From positions 1 to 31,062 of the forward strand of contig DASZIT010000094.1 of the NCBI GenBank assembly GCA_035948855.1: a stretch of DNA of 31,062 nucleotides. The letters run 5' to 3'. The position numbers and the translations under genes are program-made. The DNA comes from DASZIT01 sp035948855 (GTDB lineage: Bacteria; Actinomycetota; Acidimicrobiia; Acidimicrobiales; RAAP-2). Of this stretch, positions 23,091-30,500 are shown in pieces (within the stretch, counting starts at the first letter, position 1; every line of letters begins with the position of its first letter). The notes below the pieces were generated by a model. The model saw only the letters and a program-made list of their open reading frames with translations, searched no databases and was not told the origin of the DNA.

Positions 23091-24646
23091 GACGACGGGC
23101 CGGACCTGGTCTCCCCATGAAGCTCCGCCGGCAGGCGCGGGCCGTCGACCAGGCCCAGGCCATGCTCTTGGTGGTCGCCCTCATCGGAGTGCTCGTCGCG
23201 GTGCCGGTGGCCATCAATGTGCTGGCCGTGGGCCAGGCCCCCACCTCCGAGCAGGCCGCCTTGGTGGTGCAGGCCCGGCAGGCAGCCACCGCCGGCATCA
23301 GCGACTACATCAACCGCGTCGAGAACACCGTGGGGTATACCCAGTACTGCAGTACCGGGATGTCGAAGTGGACCTGCCCGGGGGCGACCTTCCCGCCACC
23401 CGCGACCAACCCCGCCTTCGTCAATTCCCCCACCCTGGTGGGCCAGTGGTACACGGACGGGGTGACGATGCGAGGGGTCGCCAACGGGACCCCCTCCTAC
23501 CGCTACGTGGTCAACTCTCCCAACACCGCCAACCCGGCCCTGGTGACCATCTACTCCATCGGGCAGGCGGGCACCCAGAGCGGCCTCCATGCATCGTCGA
23601 CCGAAGAGGCGGCGCTGACCGTCTGTGGAGCCGGTTGCCTGACCCCGGTGACGGCTACAACGTGCATCAAGGTTCCCACCGGAGCGGTGAGCGCCAAGGT
23701 CGTTGCCTACGGAGCCGCCGGCGCCGGCGGAGGGACGGACGCCTCGGGGGGTGTCGGGGCACTGGTCACCGCCACCGTGCCGGTGGTCGCCGGTCACACG
23801 CTGTATCTGATCCCCGGACAGCCCGGGGTGCCCGGCAATACCGGCCTCCTCTCGCTGCTCGGTTTGATCAACATTTTCCCGGGGGCGGGAGGGGCGGGTG
23901 GCTCCGGCAACATCGGCTCGTGCTCGCTACTGCACCCGAACGCCCCGCCCGATCTGGGGGGAGGGAACGGAGCGCTTCCCGGTGTCGGAGCACCCCCTCT
24001 CTATACCGGCGCGCTCACTAGTGGCGGCGGCGGCGGGGGCGGGGCCACCGCGGTGTACGACTCCACTGCCGGCAGCATGGTGGTGGCGGCCGGTGGCGGT
24101 GGCGGTGGCGGGGCGGGGAATCTGCTCAGCCTTCTGGGCCTCGACCCACCCGGCGCCGGTGGCAAGGGTGGCAATCCTCCCGCCGCCGGCGCCAACACCC
24201 CGGGAATCCTCTTCTTGCTCGGAGGTTCACCCGGCGGGAAGGGCGGACTCTGGACGGCGGGCGGTGCCGTCACCTGCGCGTCGGGGGCGGCGGGCGACAC
24301 CTGTGGCCAGAACGGATATACGCCACCGGTCCTGGCCGGCGTCGCCACCGGTGGGGGCGGCGGCGGGGGGGGCGGGTACCAGTCTTCGGTAGTCGGCGGA
24401 GGTGGGGGCGGGACCACCGGGGGAGTCGTCGGCATTTTGGGGTCTGGCGCCGGTGGGGGCGCTGGTACCTCCTTGGCCGCCCCGGGGTGCACGTCATCCA
24501 TCGGCCCGGTCGTCTCCTATCCGGCGGGTGACACCACCCAGGCCGGCCAGGTTTCGATCTCCTTTTACAGTGGCGTCGTCGGGTCCTGCGCCTCGACTTC
24601 GATTACCACGGTCACCGGTACGATCAGGGCGTCGGCGGCTCCGTAG
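23087..24646 (+). CDS. membrane-anchored glycine-rich protein of the pilus operon (PilX-like N-terminus)
   Basis: This 519-residue protein starts with a basic segment (residues 1-20) and one hydrophobic helix, AMLLVVALIGVLVAVPVAINVL (25-46), like PilX-type minor pilins but without a clear Gly/Glu prepilin cleavage motif. Residues ~50-185 form a mixed extracellular domain with Cys pairs. From about 200 the chain becomes a glycine-rich domain that starts CIKVPTGAVSAKVVAYGAAGAGGG and contains Gly runs of six to nine residues, VVAAGGGGGGG and several Cys near 425-485. This pattern resembles the glycine-rich domain found in some secreted and phage-tail proteins, with polyglycine-type helices as a possible fold. 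A role as pilus-associated adhesin is an inference from operon position. The GTG at 23087 overlaps the upstream stop; ATG 23117 is an alternative. The 3' end overlaps the convergent hydrolase gene by 23 bp. Confidence 0.72.
   Translation: MRRRAGPGLPMKLRRQARAVDQAQAMLLVVALIGVLVAVPVAINVLAVGQAPTSEQAALVVQARQAATAGISDYINRVENTVGYTQYCSTGMSKWTCPGATFPPPATNPAFVNSPTLVGQWYTDGVTMRGVANGTPSYRYVVNSPNTANPALVTIYSIGQAGTQSGLHASSTEEAALTVCGAGCLTPVTATTCIKVPTGAVSAKVVAYGAAGAGGGTDASGGVGALVTATVPVVAGHTLYLIPGQPGVPGNTGLLSLLGLINIFPGAGGAGGSGNIGSCSLLHPNAPPDLGGGNGALPGVGAPPLYTGALTSGGGGGGGATAVYDSTAGSMVVAAGGGGGGGAGNLLSLLGLDPPGAGGKGGNPPAAGANTPGILFLLGGSPGGKGGLWTAGGAVTCASGAAGDTCGQNGYTPPVLAGVATGGGGGGGGGYQSSVVGGGGGGTTGGVVGILGSGAGGGAGTSLAAPGCTSSIGPVVSYPAGDTTQAGQVSISFYSGVVGSCASTSITTVTGTIRASAAP
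24019..24480 (+). repeat. glycine-codon-rich low-complexity tracts
   Basis: Several GGC/GGT/GGG runs (about 24019-24048, 24091-24117, 24352-24377, 24398-24424 and 24450-24472) encode polyglycine within the pilus-operon protein. They are imperfect triplet repeats and candidates for length changes by slippage. Confidence 0.7.
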
Positions 24647-25433
24647 CCATCGCCACCTCTCCGGCCCGGTCCACCGCCCGGTGGGCGAAGTCGGCGAACC
24701 CGTCGGGATGGGAGAGATGAGCCCCGTGGGTGGCGCCGGGGATCTCGAACAGCTCGGCGTTCGGGGTGTGCTCGACCAGCCAAGCCACCCCCTCCCGGTG
24801 GTGGGGGAGTGACCGTCCGCCCCGGCCGAAGACGGCAGGGATCGACATGGTCGTGACATCGAATGGCGCGTCGGTCACCTTGATGGCGTTCAGCTCGGCC
24901 ACCAGGGCCGGCCCGTCGGCCCGCCGCTCGGCCCGGGCGGCATCCGATAGCCGGTCCCAGGCGCCATCTCCGACGATGCGGCGAAAGAACCGTTCCGCCT
25001 CGAAGTCCGGATCGTCACGAAGCTTCTCCCGCCGCGGTTTGCCGTCCCTCACCCAGATGGAAAGCCAGGGGAGAGGTGGCTCATAGGCGGCGAGCGAGAC
25101 GATGGTGTTGGCCGGGTCGTCGCGAAGGGCGGCCCCGACGGCGATGGTGCCGCCGTAGCTGTGTCCGACCACCACCGCCGGTCGTCCGTCGATCACGCTG
25201 AGCAGATCATCGATCTGATCCTCGATGGAGGTCGGTAGCGGCACCGCATCTCGAGACCGGTGATACCCCCGTCGGTCGTAGACGACGGTGTGCAGATCCC
25301 CGAGCCGGCGCACCACCCGGGCGAAGCTGGTGGACCGGTCGAGGGTCCCGTGGACGAGCACCACCACCAGGTCTCCGGTGCGGCTCTCCGAGGGCACATG
25401 TTCGTGCACTGCCAGTCCGTTGGGATGCCTCAT
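24624..25433 (-). CDS. alpha/beta-hydrolase fold protein
   Basis: This 269-residue protein has an alpha/beta-hydrolase fold. VVVLVHGTLDRSTSF (23-37) is the oxyanion-hole loop after strand 3, VVYDRRGYHRS (50-60) the next strand, and GHSYGG (90-95) the nucleophile elbow with Ser92. A C-terminal His in GATHGAHLSHPDGF (about 236 or 239) completes the triad, with an Asp in between that I cannot fix with confidence. The substrate is unknown; esterase, lactonase or epoxide-type activity are all possible. The ATG at 25433 is chosen because AGGCGAT lies directly upstream and the fold begins soon after; the frame is open to 25604 without family resemblance. It ends inside the 3' end of the glycine-rich gene and is divergent from a second HU gene. 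Confidence 0.85.
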   Translation of the reverse strand: MRHPNGLAVHEHVPSESRTGDLVVVLVHGTLDRSTSFARVVRRLGDLHTVVYDRRGYHRSRDAVPLPTSIEDQIDDLLSVIDGRPAVVVGHSYGGTIAVGAALRDDPANTIVSLAAYEPPLPWLSIWVRDGKPRREKLRDDPDFEAERFFRRIVGDGAWDRLSDAARAERRADGPALVAELNAIKVTDAPFDVTTMSIPAVFGRGGRSLPHHREGVAWLVEHTPNAELFEIPGATHGAHLSHPDGFADFAHRAVDRAGEVAMATEPPTP

Positions 25434-25636
25434 ATCGCCTGCCAGCCTCTCAGATGCCCGCCAGATACCGCTAACCGGCCAATCATTTCCGCGATTTCGT
25501 CGCCGGCATAAGCGCAGTTCACAGTGGATGTCTTTGGCCGGACTCCAGGAAATATCGGGAGATTCCCGCCGCAAATGCGCGACCTCGGCCGGTATTTCGT
25601 GCATTGTGGTGGCTTCCGTACACCGAAGGAGAGATA

Positions 25637-25945
25637 GTGCCCATTACCAAAACAGACCTGATCGCGGCCGTCGCAGCCCACACCGATTCGACCGTCAAGG
25701 ACGTTGCTGCCGTGTTGGCGGGTTTCGAGGATGTCGTGGTGGCCAACGTGGCCAAGGGCGAGAAGATCGTCATGACCGGTTTCCTGACGTTCGATCGCGG
25801 AGAGCGGGCCGCCCGCACCGGTCGCAACCCGCAGACGGGTGAGGCCATCAAGATCGCCGCATCCAAGAACCCGAAGGTCAGTGCCGGCGCCTCGTTCAAG
25901 AAGATCGTGAACGGCAAGGAGCCGGCACCGAAGCTCAACAAGTAA
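25637..25945 (+). CDS. HU family DNA-binding protein, short form without tail
   Basis: This 102-residue protein is a second HU/IHF-family DNA-binding protein. The helical part is ITKTDLIAAVAAHTDSTVKDVAAVLAGF, the arm begins with TGFLTFDRGERAARTGRNPQTGEAIKIAA (landmarks), and the end is ASFKKIVNGKEPAPKLNK. The usual GFGTF turn reads GFLTF, which is a deviation. The GTG at 25637 is supported by AAGGAGAG directly upstream. Unlike the HU at 8315 it has no repeat tail. The two may act together, for example as a mixed dimer, or be used in different growth phases. A hairpin terminator follows. The ~200-bp gap upstream (25434-25636) shows no gene. Confidence 0.9.
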   Translation: MPITKTDLIAAVAAHTDSTVKDVAAVLAGFEDVVVANVAKGEKIVMTGFLTFDRGERAARTGRNPQTGEAIKIAASKNPKVSAGASFKKIVNGKEPAPKLNK

Positions 25946-25965
25946 CAACCAAACTCGCGGCAAGC

Positions 25966-26000
25966 CGATGCCGGTCCGGGGATTCCCTGGGCCGGCATCG
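25966..26000. terminator. bidirectional hairpin terminator between the second HU and queE
   Basis: Arms 25966-25977 and 25989-26000 form a 12-bp stem with one G-T pair and an 11-nt loop, 20 bases after the HU stop and 17 before the convergent queE stop. No T-run follows on either strand. Confidence 0.6.
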
Positions 26001-26017
26001 TCGCGTCAAACCCGGGT

Positions 26018-26806
26018 TCAGAGTTGACCGATCGCCTTGTGCGTCTGGGGGACGACCCGAACCTCGGGATAGATACGCAGGGCCAGCTCCTGGAGGCCGA
26101 GCACCTCGTCGGGTGATGGGCCGCGGGTCATGGCCGCGAACGGCGTGACCGGCTGGAGGTAGATCACCGGCGGCGCGACTGGGGCGAGGGATGCCGCCCC
26201 GGCCACCATCGTCACCGCCTCGGTCAGCTCGCCGCGGTCGGTGTCAGGTCCGACCACGATCTTCACCCAGGTGTCGACCTCAGCTCGCAGGGACACCTCC
26301 AGAAAGCGCCGCTGAATCGCCGGGTCCACCCTCTCGCCGTCCACGCTGGTGAGTTTCACGTCCATGCTCACGTAGGTCAGCCAGCCGACGAGTTCCTCCA
26401 GGGCGTGGACCAGCGTGCCGTTGGTCTCGGCCATCAGCGGCATGCCGAGCCCGGCCAGTCGCCGGAACAATCCGGTCAGCCGTCGGGACTGCATCAGCGG
26501 TTCGCCGCCGGTGACGCTGACCGAATGATGGGGCATCGATCGCCACAGCCGGTCGACTGCCTCCGCGACCGTCTCGGCGGCCAGTGGGCTCTCGAGCACC
26601 TCCCAATCCCGTCGCCCGGGGGTCTGCTCGATCCGGCACGGCCCCGGTCGCCGTTCCAGCGCCTCCGGCTGGTCGCAATAGGAGCAGCGGATGTTGCACC
26701 CGGTCATCCGCAGGAATACCTGCCGGGTGCCGACCAGTGCCCCTTCGCCCTGAATGGCGGAGAACACCTCGGAGACGAGCAAGTCCGATGCCGGCCCGGT
26801 GGGCAT
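26018..26806 (-). CDS. queE: 7-carboxy-7-deazaguanine synthase (radical SAM)
   Basis: QueE is a radical SAM enzyme that turns 6-carboxytetrahydropterin into 7-carboxy-7-deazaguanine, the second committed step to preQ0 and queuosine. The 262-residue chain has EVFSAIQGEGALVG (13-26), the iron-sulfur motif CNIRCSYC (37-44; CX3CX2C as in this family), VTGGEPLMQ (the GGEP motif for SAM binding), and AETNGT. The C-terminal YLQPVTP segment is typical. The ATG overlaps the last base of the queC stop codon (TGATG), which means direct translational coupling. The QueD partner enzyme that makes its substrate is not in the window. Confidence 0.93.
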   Translation of the reverse strand: MPTGPASDLLVSEVFSAIQGEGALVGTRQVFLRMTGCNIRCSYCDQPEALERRPGPCRIEQTPGRRDWEVLESPLAAETVAEAVDRLWRSMPHHSVSVTGGEPLMQSRRLTGLFRRLAGLGMPLMAETNGTLVHALEELVGWLTYVSMDVKLTSVDGERVDPAIQRRFLEVSLRAEVDTWVKIVVGPDTDRGELTEAVTMVAGAASLAPVAPPVIYLQPVTPFAAMTRGPSPDEVLGLQELALRIYPEVRVVPQTHKAIGQL

Positions 26807-27489
26807 CACCGAGGAACAAGCGCCGGGTCGTCGATGCCGGCTTCGGCGAAGCCCCGGGCCCGCAACAGGCAGGCGTCGCACACGCCGCAGGGTCGATCCT
26901 CTCCCTGGTAACACGACCAGGTGAGGTGGAGAGGTGCATCGCGCTCGATGCCCAACCGCACGATGTCCGCCTTGGTCAACTCGATGAGCGGGGTCCGGAT
27001 CTCGATCGGGTCGCCTTCGACGCCGCGTTTCTGGCCGGTGGCCGCCACCTGGCGGAAGGCGTCGATGAACTCCGGGCGACAGTCCGGGTAGCCCGAGTAG
27101 TCGATGGCGTTCACCCCGATCCACACCGCGTCGAGCCCGCGGGCCTCGGCCACCCCGAGCGCCACCGACAAGAAGATCGAGTTCCGAGCCGGCACGTAGG
27201 TGGCCGGGATGCCCTCTTCGGTCCCACCCCTCGGGATCGCCTTCGAGGGATCGGTCAGGGCCGAGCCTCCCCAGGCCGAAGTGTCGAGGGAGACCACCAG
27301 GTGCTCGGCCCGGAAGTGACCGGCTACTCCGGCCGCGTGGTCCAGCTCGTTGCGATGCCGCTGGCCGTAGTCGAAGGTGATGGCCAAGGGCGGCACGCCC
27401 GATTCCTCCTCGGCCAGCGCCATGCACACCGTCGAGTCGAGCCCACCCGAAAGCACCACCAGGTGTCGGGGAGTTTGGATGGCAGCCAC
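26806..27489 (-). CDS. queC: 7-cyano-7-deazaguanine synthase
   Basis: QueC uses ATP and ammonia to turn 7-carboxy-7-deazaguanine into preQ0. The 227-residue protein has the PP-loop SGGLDST (14-20), FDYGQRHRNEL (39-49), VPARNSIFLS (99-108), and a zinc site made of Cys193, Cys201, Cys204 and Cys207 (CGVCDAC). The start is a GTG at 27489, with a TAGCGT hexamer 7 nt upstream, so a leaderless transcript is likely. It is coupled to queE and divergent from kgd. The product could feed queuosine in tRNA or 7-deazaguanine in DNA; no dpd-type DNA modification genes are seen here. Confidence 0.95.
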   Translation of the reverse strand: MAAIQTPRHLVVLSGGLDSTVCMALAEEESGVPPLAITFDYGQRHRNELDHAAGVAGHFRAEHLVVSLDTSAWGGSALTDPSKAIPRGGTEEGIPATYVPARNSIFLSVALGVAEARGLDAVWIGVNAIDYSGYPDCRPEFIDAFRQVAATGQKRGVEGDPIEIRTPLIELTKADIVRLGIERDAPLHLTWSCYQGEDRPCGVCDACLLRARGFAEAGIDDPALVPR

Positions 27490-27496
27490 CCCGCCG

Positions 27497-27502
27497 ACGC
27501 TA
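27497..27502 (-). promoter_or_regulatory. -10 element for a leaderless queC-queE transcript
   Basis: The minus strand reads TAGCGT (TANNNT), with 7 nt to the GTG at 27489 and no Shine-Dalgarno between them. Confidence 0.45.
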
Positions 27503-27562
27503 ACCGACCCGATTGCCCCCTCTTTGCGTTTTTTCGACGCCCGCGTCGCTCATCTGCGCCAT

Positions 27563-27568
27563 TAGGCT
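27563..27568 (+). promoter_or_regulatory. -10 element for kgd
   Basis: TAGGCT (TANNNT) lies 9 nt before the kgd ATG at 27578. The GGAGG at 27571-27575 is only 2 nt from the ATG, too close for normal use, so a very short leader is likely. Confidence 0.4.
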
Positions 27569-27577
27569 CTGGAGGAA

Positions 27578-30500
27578 ATGACCGACGGCAATGGATCAGA
27601 GATACCCGGGGAATCGGACCCTGCCCGACCGGCAACTCCGACCGGGGCGTTCGGGCCGAACACCTGGCTGGTCGAGGATATGTACGACAGCTACCGGGCC
27701 GACCCCACCTCGGTCTCGGAGTCGTGGCGGGAGTTCTTCGCCGACTACCGCCCAGCGGTGGCCCCGGCCTCGAGCCCTCCGGCAGCCGCTCCCGCCCCTC
27801 CCGCGACCGCGACCACCACGGCCGCGCCCCCGGCACCGACTGCCGCTCCGGTAGCCAAGGCACCGGCCATCGGTCCACCCACCTCCAACGGAGCCGTCCC
27901 CGCCGAGAAGGCGATCCCCCTGCGGGGGGCGGCGGGCCGCATCGTCACCAACATGCAGGCCTCCCTCGAGGTCCCCACCGCCACCAGCGTGCGGGTGATC
28001 CCGGCCAAGCTCCTGGAGGTCAACCGGACCATCATCAACAACCAGCTGTTCCGGACCATTGGAGGCAAGGTCAGCTTCACCCACCTGATCGGCTACGCGG
28101 TGGTGAAGAGCTTGATGGCCGTCCCCGCCATGAACTCCAGTTTCGTGGCCGACGCCGATGGCAAGGGAACCCCCGGAGTCGTCCGCCACGCCCACGTGGG
28201 CCTGGGGTTGGCGGTGGACGTCGAGAAGTCCGACGGCTCCCGCACCCTGCTGGTGCCGTGCATCACCGACGCCGACACCCGGGACTTCCGCAGCTTCGTC
28301 GGCGCCTACGAGGACCTGGTCCGCAAGATCCACACCAACAAGATCGCGCCCGACGACTTCGCCGGCACCACCGTGACCCTCACCAACCCCGGCACCCTCG
28401 GCACCGTCCAATCGGTGCCCCGGCTGATGCCGGGCCAGGGGGTCATCGTCGGGGTCGGCGCCCTCGGGGTCCCGGCCGGGTTCGAAGCCACCGATCCCCA
28501 CACCCTCGCCGAGCTGGGGGTGGGCAAGACCGTCACCCTCACCTCCACCTACGACCACCGCATCATCCAGGGGGCGGAGTCGGGGTTGTTCCTGGCGCAC
28601 ATATCCGAGTGCCTGATGGGCCAGCACGACTTCTACCGCGAGGTCTTCGAGGCGATGGAGATCCCCTACGAGCCGGTCCGGTGGGAGAAGGACTCCAACG
28701 ACACCGAGGACACCGTCGAGGGGATCCACGAGCGTCTCCTCAAGCAAGTGCACGTGCAGACCCTCATCAACATGTATCGGGTACGCGGCCACCTGATCGC
28801 CCACCTCGATCCGCTGGATGCCGAGCCGCCCGATCTCCACCCCGAGCTGGACCCCCTCCACTACGGCTTGACCATCTGGGACCTGCCCCGCCGTTACGTG
28901 GCCGACGGGCTGGCCGGCCAGGACACCGCCAGCCTCGACGAGATCCTTCACACCCTGCGCAACGCCTACTGCCGGACCCTGGGTATCGAATACATGCACA
29001 TCCAGGACCTGGCCCAGAAGCGGTGGATCCAGCAGCACGTCGAAGGGGTGTCGACCGAGCTCCCGGCCGACGTCCAGCGACACACCCTCGATCGGCTGGG
29101 GGCGGCCGAGGTCTTCGAGCGGTTCCTCCACTCCCGCTACGTCGGGCAGAAGCGCTTCGGCCTCGAAGGCGCCGAGTCCGCCATCGTCCTCCTCGACACC
29201 ATCCTCGACTTGGCGGTGACCGAGGGTCTCCACGAAGCGGTGATGGGCATGTCCCACCGGGGCCGGCTGAACGTGCTGGCCAACATCGTCGGCAAGTCCT
29301 ACGGCGAGATCTTCGAGGAGTTCGAGGGAAACCTCGACCCCGAGTCGGTGCAGGGGTCCGGCGACGTGAAGTACCACAAGGGGGCGTCGGGAGTCTTCGC
29401 CGCCCGCAACGGCGGCACCATCCCGGTGTCGATGGCCTCCAATCCATCCCACCTCGAAGCCGTGGACCCAGTGGTGGTCGGCATGGTGCGGGCCAAGCAG
29501 GATGCTCTCGGCGGCGAGAAGGGGACGGGGCCCGAGCTCGAGGACGGCACCGGCGACCCGTTCCCGGTGCTGCCGATCCTGCTGCACGGCGATGCCGCGT
29601 TCGCCGGGCAAGGGGTGGTCGCCGAGACCCTGAACCTCTCGGGCCTCTCCGGCTACCGCACCGGCGGCACTATTCACATCGTCATCAACAACCAGCTCGG
29701 TTTCACCACCGCCCCGGAGGCCGCTCGCAGCTCGGTGTATCCGACCGACGTGGCCAAGATGGTCCAGGCGCCCATCTTCCATGTCAACGGGGACGATCCC
29801 GAGGCGTGCGTCCGGGCCGCCCGACTGGCCTTCGGATTCCGCCAGGCCTTCCACAAGGACGTGGTCATCGACATGGTCTGCTACCGGCGCCACGGACACA
29901 ACGAGGGCGACGACCCGAGCTACACCCAACCCTTGATGTACGCCCTCATCGAGGCCAAGCGCTCGGTGCGGAAGCTCTACACCGAGTCGCTGGTGCGCCG
30001 GGGCGACATCACCCTCGAAGAGGCGGAGCACGCCCTCGACAACTTCTCGGCCCGGCTCCAGGCGGCGCTCGACGAGACCCGGGCGGAGGCCGAATCATCG
30101 GCCGGGGTGACCCCGGTTCTGCCTGTCTATTCGGTTCCCGACCTGTCGATCCCGCCGGCGGCCACCGGGGTCGACTCGGCGGTGCTCGGCCGTCTGGCCG
30201 CCACCGTGAGCACGGTGCCGGAAGGGTTCGTGGTCCATCCCAAACTGGGCCGCCAGTTCGAGGCCCGGGACAAAGTGGTGGCTGACGGGGAGGTGGACTG
30301 GGCCCTCGGCGAGGCCATGGCCTTCGGATCGATGCTGCTGGAAGGCACCAACGTGCGCCTCACCGGACAGGACACCCGCCGGGGCACCTTCTCCCACCGC
30401 CACTCGGTGCTGGTGGACAACGTCACCGGGGCGGAATACGTCCCCCTCGGCCAGCTGGGGGGAGGTCGGTTCACCGTCCGGGATTCCCTTCTCTCCGAAT

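Noticed and set aside
23645..24646. PE_PGRS-type protein of mycobacteria
   Set aside because: There is no PE domain; the N-terminus is a pilin-like membrane helix and the gene is coupled to pseudopilins.
27596..30031. An 811-codon minus-strand frame opposite kgd
   Set aside because: It is the antisense shadow of kgd codon bias and shows no recognisable domain.
26584..30285. A 1,233-codon plus-strand open frame across queE, queC and kgd
   Set aside because: It is Arg/Pro/Gly-rich, antisense to queC and queE and shifted relative to kgd, whose protein matches its family from 27578 to the edge. Long shadow frames are expected at this GC content.
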